A DNA stretch of 64,000 nucleotides. Source: Tuctoria greenei. Its lineage: Eukaryota > Streptophyta > Magnoliopsida > Poales > Poaceae. The translations under genes were made by a program, and so were the position numbers. Positions 1-11,493 of this stretch are shown here, one piece after another (within the stretch, counting starts at the first letter, position 1; the number at the start of each line of letters is the position of its first letter). The notes under the pieces were generated by a model that worked only from the letters and a program-made list of their open reading frames with translations, ran no database searches and was not told the DNA's origin. The DNA lies in NCBI GenBank assembly GCA_036927565.1, contig JAYESD010000007.1:129306230-129370229 (forward strand), read 5' to 3'.

Positions 1-559
1 TCCAAAAATATTCAAATCTCATGCCGTAAATTTTTCCGTGACCTTCTAATATTTCAAATAGACTCTCGGTAAAGTTTCAAAATTTTTGAAGCACGTTTTC
101 CATTTATTGGACACGTACTGAGAGTTTAATCAACGTCGACTTCAAATTTAAACTTCGTGCTCAACCTTGTCCAAATCAACTCCAAATTTTTCGTGAGGTC
201 CCTTATGGTTCAAAAAGGTTAACTTCAAAGTTTCAGGATTTTTGAACCTAATCTACTATTTATTTCCTTGAGTCAAGTATCACCACTTGAATTCAAATTC
301 AAACCAGAGTTCAAATTCAACTTGCTCAATTTTGAAATCTGGTTGCATCATAAAATTCTCCACATTTTATTTAGGCACTGGGCCAAATTTGACTATTTTT
401 GAGGCATGCTTGCTAGCCCTATTAGAATTTTGGAAAGAAGAAGAAGGAAGTGGGTCCCACAGGTGGTCCCGACCAGTCAGGTCGGCACCTTCTCCACTGC
501 CTCCACGCAGACGGACTGCATGCGCCACCACGACGAAAACGTTGATACTTATCCTAGCG

Positions 560-1330
560 CGCCCGACTCCCTCCCTGGCCATGCCGCTCTTCCTCCCGAC
601 ACTCCTCTGTCCCGCTTCCTCTCCCAGGCCGCGCCGCCGCTCGCCCCCGGCGCTACACCCGCCGGCTTGCCCGCTCGCGCCTCCGACCGCCGGCGCCAGG
701 CCGCGCCTCTTCCGCCCCCCCCCCCCCCCTCAAGCTCGCCCTCTGGTCCCAGTAGCGCTGCACCCCTCCGACCGCTCACGCCGGCGCTCCATCTCCTGGC
801 CGCCGTGGCGTCGCTCCGGCGCCCGCGCCCCAGCACCCTGCTCCATGGCCGTCTCAGCTCCCACTCGTGCAAGCTCGTCGTCCCGCTCGGCCGCGCGCCC
901 TAGCCCTACGGCTCATCCCCTGCGGCTCGCCCCTCGCCACGACCACCGCGCCGCACCTCCCCGTCGGTCCCCGCGCGTCGTCCTAGCATCACCGCCTCCG
1001 GCCCGTCCCCGCGCTCGACCGCCAGCGCCAGCGCTCCACCTCGCCTCACGCTCGGCGCGCTCGCCACCGCCAGTGCCTCCCAGCACCGTCCGTGTGCTTC
1101 TTCTGCGTCCAGCTGCCGCGGCATCTCCCCACACCGGCCGTCTGCTCGCCACAACCCTGCATCTTTGCTCCGGCCAAACGCAGCAACTTCGCCTTCGCTA
1201 CTGCTCGCGTATCGGCTGCTTGTTGCTCCATGCCGCCCACCGCCGGCACCCCGCGGCCACGCATTTTGCCTGCATGCGCCTTGCCCGCGCTTCGCCCAGG
1301 TAGCTGCACGTCGGCACCCCAACGGTTCCC
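560..1330. other. GC-rich, CpG-rich block with a run of 15 C
   Basis: This block is strongly GC- and CpG-rich compared with its AT-rich flanks and contains a C15 run at 715-729. Overlapping open frames exist on both strands (for example plus 287-1303 and minus 906-1550), all giving proline-, arginine-, serine- and alanine-rich low-complexity proteins. Long frames on both strands are what high GC alone produces, because stop codons are AT-rich. I see no domain, so I treat the block as compositional. GC-rich blocks do occur in long gypsy LTRs of grasses; a decayed host 5' exon is the alternative. Confidence 0.6.
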
Positions 1331-2940
1331 GCTTGCTGTGCGCCGAGGCCATGCCTAAGCTTCCGCCGTGTCCCTGCTGGCTACGCCTTTCCGGGCCGAC
1401 CGCAAGAACCATGACGCCATGTCCGCGTTCCGCGCCGTGGCTATGTCCTAGAAGCAAGGCGAGTAATGGTTGTGATGGAGGATATGCAGGAACACGTCGT
1501 TGACACAACGGCGACGACAATTGGCTCAAGGTTAGCTCTGATTTGTGCAAAGGTTAGTTGGGACAGAGCTGCCGCCTAGGTATTCGATGAAATGTTCACA
1601 AGGGATGAACCAACTTCATCGATGTTCAGAGCTGGTCTATGATGCAGGGGTATGGTGATGTGGCAACTCGACAAGCCCAAGTGCCAATATACCCTTTGAA
1701 TGGTGATGAAGCGACGGAAATCAAGTACACACCCAAGATGTTCGGCGAAATGCCTACAAGGTGAGCCTTGCCCTGGAATACCTTGCTTGACGTCATCGAT
1801 GTCCGTTCATCGTGACCCCTAATGGTACTCATGTCTCGTCAAGTCATACGTCCAGTTTCCGCATTGATATCATTCCTATAGGAGTCCCTAAGTTGACCTC
1901 CTTTGTTGTTTGCATCACGTTGGCATGTCCGTGCGTGCTCGTGATGCTCCACCATGAGCCGCGTCGACGTCGTTGACCATATGACGTCGTCGTGACGTTC
2001 CGAGCCATCATCGTGTCCTGGCATCGAGATGAAGGATACCTGTAACGTACATGATGCTGAAACACAACCACGACACAACGGTCGACAGTCGTTTAGCCAA
2101 ATTAGGGTTTGGTCAAGGCGAGACTCTTCGAGTCCTAGGTGTAGCCTAGATGCTAGATGAAATGCCTTCTAGGTCAAACCAGGTGTGTCGGTGATCACCG
2201 ATGACCTAGGGTAGAGGTATGCATGAACATTGCGACCAACAAGGAGAACTAGACCAAGGGGAACCTTGGATAAGAGTTCCTTGGTTTTGTCGAGGATGTT
2301 CTCTAACCGATCACAGGATTGGTTAACTTGGTGTACCACTTCATCGACGGCAGGTTCGTCGAGTCGCTTATCAACAACCGAGTCGACATCACTAGCCTTA
2401 AGACTCACAAGGTGGTGTTCGAGATTCCGCTCACCCCTTTGACGAGTCCGGGTTGTTGTGGACGTCGCTAAGATGATCTTCTCGAGATGGCAAAGCATGC
2501 CTTCACGGCAAGGTCTCGCATCGTGTTTAAGTCCCAAGAGCTTATCGAGCTCACCTGGACAAGCTTGCGGGAGACACTACATTAGTGTCGTCGTGTAAGC
2601 ACTTGAACGATGCTCAAGAAGCTTGCCGTAGAAACTACTTTACCAAAAAGTCATTTCAATGTTGTCTTGGTACTCACATCAGATTAACAGGGCTTGTTAC
2701 GACTCTTTGAGTCCAAGCAATGTCGATCTCACTTCACTCCCAAATGTCGCTAGGGTTTCACCCTGGTTCACCCTTATCAGAACCCTGCGACCACACTTGT
2801 CCCGTAATTAGGTTTACTCCTTAATGAGTTTGTGTAACTTCATTGGTCGACTTCTAAGTCACAAACTCTTGTTGCACAGTTCACTCACGCCTTAAGCTTT
2901 CAATGCTCCATCTTGATCGCTTAGTCTTCCTTACATCACA

Positions 2941-3240
2941 CAGTCCAGTAATACTTCTTCACCATTCTACCTTATCACTCTTTGTGCGGCATAGCTCCAA
3001 GTGTTGGGTGCTAAATTGCGATGTGTCATTACATTGCACCTTTCAGTGCTTATCTCGACACTACTATGCCACCTTGACTCTTAGGTCATCCTTACCCTAC
3101 CAGTCCAACACTTTCACACCATTCAGCTGTATCGTCCTTGAGTGGCATAGCGTCGAGTGTTGAGTGCCAAGTTGCAATGTGTGCTTACATTGCACCTTTC
3201 AATTCACATCTCGATACTACTATGACCACTTGACTTCATC
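2941..3240. repeat. Diverged two-copy tandem repeat, period about 156 bp
   Basis: The stretch from ccagt near 2943 through ggcatag (2988) and acattgcacctttca (about 3033) recurs at ggcatag (3144) and acattgcacctttca (about 3190). Both copies continue with a similar tctcga-actactatg block. The spacing is about 156 bp. The copies differ by many substitutions and small indels, so the duplication is old. It lies in the LTR-like DNA and has no coding sense that I can see. Confidence 0.6.
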
Positions 3241-4804
3241 CTTTGTTCATTCACACAACAAAGGCATATCTGTCCTTCCTAGTCGAACTCCTCATTCTTA
3301 GAGTTTACACAACCCCGTGGAGTCTTTTCTTAAATTACTTAATTACTTATATGCATATCATGTCGATAGGAAACGTGATGGTAGGTGACCGACGAGGAGC
3401 TTCACTTGGAGGAGAAGGCCGATGTGTTTCCACTGAGGTTCCATGGCAGGTTCTCCGGAGGAAGATCAAGCCCTAACAATTGACATTTGTTCAGTCGCAA
3501 ACTAAGGCAAGCCCCGGTTTGCATTTAAGTCGTTTATAAACTTTTGCTTTATCACTATGATGAGTAGTATATGAATTGTGCATTACGTCTAGGGTGAATG
3601 ATACCCCACATGCATGACCAAAAATCCCAGGGTTATTTGGCACGAGTTACAGTTTGACCTGTAGTAACTGCTTTGCTAATGCATAGGAAATCCGGTAGAA
3701 GTCGAGTAGTTGGAATCTACTCGCGAGAGATGTATCTCACAGGATTGGTTGAATAGAAAATGGCTTAATATAATGAAATTGAGACCGGGCAGGGAATGGA
3801 TGTCGAGACCCATTAGCTCACCATCGATAGGGGTGGGTTGAGGACAGTAAGGTGTAAATCGGTCGGCGGACACATGAGGTGTTCCGTGCGGAGACCTTCT
3901 GTTTGCGGAGGTGAGACGGGCTCAGCATTTGAGTTTCTTGTGAAAGGTGGCCATATACGCCTAGTACTGAAGTGTTATGTAGGTACAGGTGTGCTCGCTG
4001 ACACTTCCGAACGACGTATGTGTCGTGTTGTCCGGGTGTGTCCTGATTGCAATCACTGTCCCTCGCAGTAATAGAGTACCACTTGTCTGTCGCAGTCGCG
4101 ACGTAGTAAATACTAAAGAAGTCAGGAAAGTCATATGATATTGAATTATAATTACTTTGCAACTTTGTATGGTTTAGAGATAGTATAACTAAAGATTTAC
4201 AATTTCCCCATACTTTAGCTGTAACAGCATTATGTGCTTTGGGCATGTCATATCATCGGTAAAGCGTTTCTTGTTTGATTGTGGACCCCATGATGTGCCG
4301 TGCTCAGAGAATGTCATTTGCTACTTAAAACTTGATTATAAGGATCCACTTGTAGGCGAGTCATTTATGCTATTCCTTACCTATGTTTAGTGTCTCCTTG
4401 CATCTGTCTAGTGAGACGGTTAAGTCTTGCTGAGCCTTATGCTCACGTTTGCGCTTTAACGATTTTTGCAGGTATTAGTTTTATTTCTGCTGTTCAGGTT
4501 GTACATGAGACTCGAGGTGTCGAGATAAATCTCATGTGAGCCACGCCGCTGCTGTTTGTTCTTCGTGTTGCTAGTGAGAATCGTCCTAGGGCATGGACGC
4601 CTTCTCTCCTGCTTAGTTAGGTGAGATTATGAGTATGTATTTTCCGCTGCGTGTGTACTCCTATTGTACACTCTTTTGTAAACTCTTCTTATTATGAAAT
4701 GAAAACTTTATATGTTTTGGTATCCTTTTTGTGTGTGTTGTTAGGTGCCGCATCGCACGGCACCACCCAATGAGATCCTCGGATGTGTGGACTCCGGTCC
4801 CCAC

Positions 4805-5500
4805 ATGCACACACCTTATGGTGGGGTGCCTAACAGGTGTGTGATCAACAGGGTGTGATGAAGTAAAGGTAATCAATAATGAGCATTGAGATAATCATCC
4901 AAGCAACAATAAGCATCACACATAAGAGTAGAAATAGTGCATTACAAGGTTCTTAAAAATAAATACATGTCCTTGATCACAAAAACATAAAGACACCAAC
5001 TAGAGATGGTCTCAAGCTACTAGTCTCAATCTCTCCCCCTTTGGCATCAAGGCACCAAAAAGGGAAAAATTGAGAGGAATCACTCATCGCCACTCTCTTC
5101 GTCAGTCTCGGTCCTGTCAATCTTGATTTTCATAAGGTGTGCACATATGAGAATAATGATAAATCCACAAAAAAAGCTTCTCACATATGCACACACCTTA
5201 TGGTGGGGTGCCTAACAGGTGTGTGATCAACAGGGTGTGATGAAGTAAAGGTAATCAATAATGAGCATTGAGATAATCATCCAAGCAACAATAAGCATCA
5301 CACATAAGAGTAGAAATAGTGCATTACAAGGTTCTTAAAAATAAATACATGTCCTTGATCACAAAAACATAAAGACACCAACTAGAGATGGTCTCAAGCT
5401 ACTAGTCTCAATCTCTCCCCCTTTGGCATCAAGGCACCAAAAAGGGAAAAATTGAGAGGAATCACTCATCGCCACTCTCTTCGTCAGTCTCGGTCCTGTC
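4805..5500. repeat. Direct duplication of 314 bp (4805-5118 and 5187-5500)
   Basis: Positions 4805-5118 and 5187-5500 appear identical or nearly so when read by eye, at an offset of 382 bp. Both copies start atgcacacacc and end gtctcggtcctgtc. The copy at 5187-5500 contains the last codons of the Copia-1 env-like frame (minus strand) plus its 3' untranslated region; the copy at 4805-5118 repeats that segment. The 68-bp spacer (5119-5186) begins near cataaggtgtg and ends near cacatatgcacac, forming an inverted repeat with the copy start. High identity means the duplication is recent relative to the decay of the element. Confidence 0.85.
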
Positions 5501-6976
5501 CTCATCTTCACCACCATCATCATCATTCGCCAGAGCAGACTCTTCCTCGGAATCCTCGAAGGCGGGCGGGGATCCCACCGGCTCAATCTCCATCTTGTCA
5601 CAAATAGCTTTGATGTTGGCGTTGACATATTGTTGATGCTTCTTCTGCCTGACTTCAATCTTGCCGCAGCAGGCAAAGATAGAGGTGAGCATTTTGAGCA
5701 CACCACCGGAGGGTTCAGGGGCAGGTGCAGAGCTAGGAGGAGCAGCTAAAGATCTAGTGACATTCACATCCCGAGTTTGTTTAATCCTCCTCTCAGCTTC
5801 AGCGGGATGGAGGTGCATCAGGAGCCGAAGGTAGAGTGTACTCAGTGGGCTTTTGCGGTTTCAACCCCGTATGGTGAACATCCTTGACGAACTCAAGTCC
5901 AGTCACCTTCTCAATCATGTACATGATGTACGGGGCATACCCGCAAGATCTGTTTGGAGTGATTGAGATGTTCACAATGTCGTTGTAGATGTATTCAAAG
6001 ACATTGAACAGTCTCCTCCCACCAATGACCTTCAATAGGGTCCTCAAGGTTCCTTGAATAGTCCCCGCATCTCTATCTTTTGGGGCAATTGTCTTCCTCA
6101 AAATTATGTTGAGGACAACATAGAAGGGCTTCAAATAATTGATATTTGGAGGGACATAGGGCATCCTTGTGTCATAGAGAAATTGGAGCTCATCCTTCTC
6201 CAAGGGTTGCAGATTGTGGATAACAAGATCATGATCCAAAGTGTGTTCAAGGTGGAGAATTCTTGCAAACTCATCATAAGTAACACTATACTTGGAACCA
6301 TGAGTCATCCAAGTGAGACTGTCTCCATCACCACGAGCGAAGTAGAGGGTGGAGTAGAATTGGGTGATGACCTCATTGTTCCAATCATTCTCAAAGGAAA
6401 ACAATTCCTTCAGTCTGTGCCTCTCAAGGGACTCAACCACCTCACGAAAGGCAGGATACTTCTTTGACTGCATGTACCCAATGTTCACCCATTGACTCTT
6501 CACAACGGGATTCTTCATCTTCATGTACACATGCTCGTAGTAGTCGGCATGGAAGTTGCTCCAAAATCTTGGGTCTGAGCATTGCCGAGGTTTAGTATAC
6601 ACATTAACCTGCCTGAAACTATCGGCAAGCTCACCCCCTTTTCCAGTGAATCCTTACTTGAGCGCTGCCTGTTGCGGTGACTTGGGTTCTTCATTTTTAG
6701 AGGTCCAATGGGACCACTAGCAAGCCCTTTTCCTTTGTTGAGAGTCCTCTTTGGCCCTGAGGAGCTCTCACCAGCCTTTCCTTGGGCCTTCTTCCCAACT
6801 ACCCTCCTTTTTTTGGGCAAGTTGTCATCGGAGGGTGGAGAGTGCACATTTACATCATGCCTTTTCTTCATGTACCTCTCCTTGGCCCTCTTCACCTTTT
6901 CGCGCTCAACTTCTTCATCAACATGAAAGGAGCTGTCATCGGAGCTTGAAGACATCGTGCCTAACAAGGAGTTCAT
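5462..6976 (-). pseudogene. Env-like / plant-transposon-domain frame of Copia-1
   Basis: Three overlapping minus-strand pieces (6976-6521, 6602-5799, 5818-5462) form one frame broken by two frameshifts. The first piece is polar and lysine-rich (KKRRVVGKKAQGK, basic and NLS-like). The middle piece has the conserved core SDPRFWSNFHADYYEHVY, then GDSLTWMTHGSKYSVTYDEF and LRKTIAPKDRDAGTIQGTL. I associate this with the 'putative plant transposon protein' domain often called env-like or Transposase_32; that naming is from memory. The last piece ends in an acidic tail (EDSEEESALANDDDGGEDED). I see no signal peptide or clear transmembrane segment. Copia-2 carries a diverged homologue at 23825-25020. 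Its function is unknown. Confidence 0.75.
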
Positions 6977-7019
6977 GATTTAGATGAGAATGAACTAATA
7001 ATGAAGGTGATGTGAGGAT

Positions 7020-7620
7020 TCAAATGTCAGAGACCGGACTTGTCCGGTTTTAGAGTGCGGACTTGTTCGGTGTACCGGACTAGTCCGTACCTGGGAGCCA
7101 GACTAGTCCGGCCTGGCACAAGAACCCTAACATAACTAGAATCACAACTTCTATCTAAGGGTGCAAATGAGCATGAAGGTGAAAGGAATACATCTCTGAA
7201 GCTAATGTACTTCCTTGGAATCAAGAGAAATAGGCTAGAACTAGAAAAGTTGAGAGTTTGATTTTTGGGAGAAATTTACCGAGATTTGAAGATTCGCGTT
7301 GAAGGAGCACGAATCTTTCCGGATGAGTTTGGAGTGGAGTACCAACTCGTCGAGGGGAGGATTTCCCACGGAGAAATCTTGGATTTTGAGGGCTCAACTC
7401 AAAAATCACTTTTGGGGGCTAGGGTTTGAGAGGTGAGGGTTCAACCCAAAGTGGAGGGAGGTTTGAAACTGTTCTGGGCCGGCTAGCTGCTTATATACGC
7501 GGCCGACTGGACTAGTCTGGTCAGTGGACGGACTAGTCCGGTGCCCCTGGAAAACCAAGAAGGAGGGACTGTCCGGACTAGTCCGGTGGCAAACCTGACT
7601 AGTCCGGTGTCCCTGGAAAA
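7020..7620 (-). promoter_or_regulatory. Palindrome arrays and TATA-like box in front of the Copia-1 env-like frame
   Basis: This spacer separates pol (ends at 7835) from the env-like start (6976). On the minus strand it begins with a cluster of CCGGACTAGTCCGG-type motifs (7507-7608). A TATA-like box GTATATAAG follows at 7499-7491, then the leader motif CAAACCCTAG near 7431-7420, then a second motif group (about 7115-7031) before the ATG. The same order (motif array, TATA, AAACCCTAG about 60-70 bp downstream) is found in the element's own LTR. Inference: an internal promoter for the accessory frame, derived from or convergent with the LTR promoter. No transcript evidence is available. Confidence 0.5.
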
Positions 7621-7834
7621 AAACTGAGAAGATAGAGATACTAATAGTGATCCAAGGACAAGATTTGCAAATAATCTTGGTGATTATGACCAGAAAGCAA
7701 TCAACACAAAAAAAACATGGTCATAAATTCCAAGATTTCTTCATTAAAAATAGTTTACTTAGGATAAAAAGAGGTGAGGGGCAGTTTTAACAATAAAATG
7801 TAACATTTGAAGTATCAACCAGATGTGCAACGTT

Positions 7835-8593
7835 TCAAGCCACATTTCGAGAGTCAAGAATATTAAGTTCATTCCTAAGTTCACAAAACCTTTTCTCATC
7901 CAATGGTTTGGTAAAAATATCCGCAAGTTGTTTTTCAGTTCTAACATGAGAAATAGCAATGTCACCTTTTAATGAATGATCTCTAAGAAAATGATGATGA
8001 ATATCTATGTGCTTAGTTCTTGAGTGTTCTACTGGGTTGTGTGCAATTTTTATAGCACTTTCATTGTCACATAGAAGTGGGATATGGTTAAGATTGTAGC
8101 CGTAGTCCCTAAGGGTTTGTCGCATCCAAAGTAATTGGGCGCAATAGCTACCGGCTGCAATATATTCTGCTTCTGTTGTGGAGAGGGCAATGGAGTTTTG
8201 CTTTTTAGATGAACAAGAGACTAGGGACCTACCAAGAAACTGACAAGTCTCTAACGTGCTCTTTCTATCGACTTTGCATCCTGCATAGTCGGCATCGGAA
8301 TACCCTATCAAGTTAAATGTTGATCCTTTGGGATACCAAAGGCCCAAGTTGGGTGTGTGCACAAGGTACCTTAGGATTCTTTTTACAGCAACTAAATGAC
8401 ACTCTTTAGGTGCAGCTTGAAACCTTGCACACAAGCAAACACTAAGCATAATATCTGGCCTAGATGCACATAAATAAAGTAAAGAGCTAATTATGGACCG
8501 ATATACCTTTTGGTCCACATTAGGACCATCTTCATTAAGGTCGACGTGTCCATTAGTGGCCATGGGTGTCTTGACGGGCTTGGCTTTGTCCAT
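7835..8593 (-). pseudogene. Copia-1 RNase H (end of pol)
   Basis: This is the C-terminal pol domain, which degrades the RNA strand of the RNA/DNA hybrid. Visible family marks in order are MDKAKPVKTPMATN, LLYLCASRPDIMLSV, GYSDADYAGCKVDRKST (catalytic Asp region), STTEAEYIAAGSYCAQLLW (catalytic Glu region), CDNESAIKIAHNPVEHSRTK and ADIFTKPLDEKRF. All are standard for plant copia elements. The open frame covers 252 residues without a stop. It is separated from the RT piece by a frameshift near 8600, so pol is not continuous. Copia-2 has a diverged copy at 22548-23002. Confidence 0.9.
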
Positions 8594-10001
8594 ATTGAAT
8601 TCTTGAGAATGTCTTGTGTATATTTGGTTTGGCTTATAAATGTACCTTCTCTTAGTTGCTTCACTTGGAATCCCAAGAAGAACTTTAATTCGCCCATCAT
8701 TGACATCTCGAACCTATCAGTCATAATTTTGCTAAACTCTTCACAGAAGGATTTGTTAGTGGATCCAAAGATAATGTCATCAACGTAAATTTGACATACA
8801 AATAAATGATCATCACAATGCTTAGTGAAAAGTGTATAGTCAGCTTTACCAATTTTGAATCCATTCTGAATTAGAAAATTTCTAAGACACTCATACCAAG
8901 CTCGAGGAGCTTGTTTGAGGCCATAGAGAGCCTTACGCAATTTGTAGACATGGTTGGGAAATTTCTGGTCTTCGAATCCTGGTGGCTGCTCCACATAAAC
9001 TTCCTCCTTGATTGGGCCGTTTAAGAAAGCACTCTTGACGTCCATTTGATACAGCTTAAAATTATGGTGAGTAGCATATGCCAATAAAATACAAATGGAC
9101 TCAAGTCTAGCTACAGGAACGAAATTTCATCGAAGTCCAAACCTTCGACCTGAGAATAACCTTTGGCCACCAGTCTTGCCTTATTTCTTGTTACTACTCC
9201 ATGTTCATCTTGCTTGTTCCGAAAGACCCACTTGGTTCCAACTATGTTCGCCTTTGGTCTTTCCACCATCTCCCATACTTCATTTCTCTTGAAGTTGTTC
9301 AACTCCTCTTGCATTGAAATCACCCAGTCTGGATCCCTTAAGGCTTCTTCTACCCTGTATGGTTCCAAAAAAGACACAAAAGAATAAGATTCACAGAAAT
9401 TTGCAACTCGAGATCTAGTAGTTACTCCCTTAGCAATATCTCTGATGATATTGTTGACAGGGTGGTCTCTTTGCACGCTCTGGTGTACTCTAGGGTGTGG
9501 AGCTTGTGTAGTTGCTTGTTCTTCATTTTCTTCAGGTGCATTGTCTCCCCCTAGATCATTGTTTCCATGATAGTCCTGATCTTCTTGATTTTCCTCCTCT
9601 TGATCTTGTGCAAGAGCTCCCCCTTGATCATTGCCTCCGTGTTGAGGTTCATCTTGTGCATTTGAGTCGAATGTTTGCTCTTGTGGTAAGATATCACCAA
9701 GTCCCATTTTCTTCAGTGCTTCATATGGAGCTTCCTCTTTATCTAGCACACACTTATCAACTTGCTCCACTTGTGAGCCGTTAGATTCATCGAACACTAC
9801 GTCACGTGCTACTTCAACAAGGTCGGATACCTTGTTGAAGACACGATAGGCGTAGGAATTCAACTCATAACGGAGCAAGAATCCTTCATCGCACTTTGAA
9901 GCGAACTTCGAGGCCCTCTGTTTCTTGTTCAGAAAAAAAACACTTGCAACCAAAAACTTTAAAATAGGAAATATTAGGCTTTTTACCGGTAAGGAGCTCA
10001 T
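8491..10001 (-). pseudogene. Copia-1 reverse transcriptase
   Basis: Two pieces, 10001-9111 and 9084-8491, are joined across a frameshift near 9090-9115. The upstream piece has the acidic, glutamine-rich integrase-RT linker (EENQEDQDYHGNNDLGGD) and the RT start (WVISMQEELNNFKRNEVWEM, GTKWVFRNK, ARLVAKGYSQVEGLDFDE). The downstream piece has MDVKSAFLNGPIKEEVYVEQ, VYKLRKALYGLKQAPRAWY and the catalytic YVDD motif (QIYVDDIIFGST). The catalytic aspartates are present, but the frameshifts at about 9100 and 8600 prevent a continuous polyprotein. Confidence 0.9.
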
Positions 10002-11493
10002 ATGGAGTTTTCTTCAGTAGTCGATGGAGATACAATCAATTTATGGCATGGCAAGCGGTGTTCACCGCTTCTGCCCAAAAACAATCTGATGTCTTGTATT
10101 CAACCAACCTAGTTATCACCATTTCGATTAATGTTCTGTTCTTCCTTTCGGCCACTCCATTTTGTTGAGGGGAGTAGGGTGCCGAGAATTCATGCTTTAT
10201 CCCTTCTTCATCGAGAAACTCCTCAACTTGGAGGTTCTTGAATTATGTCCCGTTGTCACTTCTGATATTCTTTATGGTTGATGAGAATTCATTCTGAGCT
10301 CTTTTCATGAACTTCTTGAGGATCCCCTGAGTTTTTGATTTATCATACAAGAAAAATACCCAGGTAAATCTTGAAAAATCATCAACAATTACTAAACTGT
10401 ATTTGTTACCGCCGAAGGTGATGTATGAAACTGGACCAAAGAGTTCCATGTGGAGAAGTTCCAGCGGTCTTGCGGTAGTCATCACATTCTTGGCGGGGTG
10501 TGGTGCTCCGACTTGTTTTCCTGCTTGACACGCGCCGCATGGCCTGTCTTTTTCAAAAACCACATCCTTAAGACCACGGATGTGACCACCTTTTAGAAGT
10601 TTCTGCAGATTTCTCATCCCAACATGGGCTAGCCGTCTATGCCACAGCCATCCCATGTTGGTCTTAGCAACCAAGCAAGTGTTGAGTTCGGCTTTATCTT
10701 TGTTGAAGTCAACTAGATAAAGCTTGCCCTTCAACATTCCCTTGAATGCAATCGAGCCATCGCTTCTTCTAAAAACAGTCACACCCTCATTAGTGAATAA
10801 ACAGTTGTAACCTTTGTCGCATAGTTGGGATATTGACAAAAGGTTATAATTTAGAGAATCTACATGTAAAACATTTGATAAGGTATGTTGAGAGGATATT
10901 TCAATGTTACCGCTACCAAGGACATTTCCTTGGCTGTTGTCTCCGAAGTATATGCCTTCACCGGGATCCTTGTTGTACTCGTACTCTACAAACATACCTC
11001 TCTCTCCGGTCATGTGATTTGTGCATCCGCTATCAAGTACCCATTTTGTTCCACCGGAGGAGTAAGCCTGCAAAAAGAATTATTTCTTGGTTTTAGGTAC
11101 CCAAGATTGCTTGGGTCCACTCAGGTTAGTCACAAGAGTCTTGGGCACCCACACACAAGTTTTCAAGTTCTTGTGGCGTGGCCCTGTATATTTGGTAATT
11201 ACTTTTCCATATTTGGGTTTCATAAGAACATAAGAAGCGTTAAATGTATGAAACATTATTTGTGGTTCAGATTTATGGGATTTTTCCTTAACAAAGACAA
11301 TTCTATTTTTAGCATGATTAGAAGTAGACATGTGTTTGCTCTTATCAAAACCAAGGCCATCTTTGACATTAGGAGGTCTAGTGACCATATATGCACTCCT
11401 TATCAAAGATGCTGCTTGGAGGGGCATGCATATTATGAGAAGTTGAAGTATTAGAAATAATATTATTCTTACTAGTGCAGGTGCAAATTCCAA
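10002..11493 (-). pseudogene. Copia-1 protease and integrase
   Basis: The minus-strand frame from 11493 runs through a gag-protease linker, a stop near 11079, then protease with DSGCTNHMTG (catalytic Asp), the GAG-pre-integrase block WHRRLAHVGMRNLQKL and the zinc-binding CGACQAGK. The integrase core follows. The first catalytic position, normally Asp in LHMDLFGP, reads Glu here (LLHMELFGP). The second Asp (RSDNGT) and the Glu (GVAERKNRT) are present. A stop at about 10240 and further damage near 10040 break the second half. Integrase joins the cDNA to host DNA; this copy should be inactive from the substitution and stops alone. Confidence 0.88.

Larger units (their letters stand above)
1..4804. 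repeat. Non-coding LTR-like repetitive DNA, probably part of a long gypsy-type LTR
   Basis: I see no supportable gene here. The left part (1-400) is AT-rich with AATTCAAATTCAAA-type runs, followed by a GC-rich block and then about 3 kb of mixed-composition DNA. Around 3680-3740 there is a stretch (aaatccggtagaagtcgagt followed by ctactcgcgaga) that resembles, from memory, the LTRs of Tekay/Del gypsy elements in grasses. Near 4640-4700 a TTTTCCGCTG and polyadenylation-like stretch also fits an LTR R/U5 region. No primer site, polypurine tract or matching second LTR is visible, so element membership is an inference. The right edge is set where Copia-1 homology begins. Confidence 0.4.

Noticed and set aside
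287..1303. 338-codon plus-strand open frame as a host gene
   Set aside because: Proline/arginine/serine-rich low complexity, overlapping long frames on the other strand and no domain. High GC alone explains the absence of stops.
2169..2537. 122-codon minus-strand frame as a small gene
   Set aside because: No recognisable motif, no homologous frame elsewhere in the window, and it lies in LTR-like DNA.
6054..6467. 137-codon plus-strand frame
   Set aside because: Shadow of the minus-strand env-like frame, which has clear family motifs.
7020..7620. A third LTR of Copia-1 inside the element
   Set aside because: It shares motif order with the LTR but lacks the TGCATCTAGG start and the CA end, and I see no alignment outside the motifs.
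10885..11454. 189-codon plus-strand frame
   Set aside because: Shadow opposite the Copia-1 gag-protease region; no independent motif.
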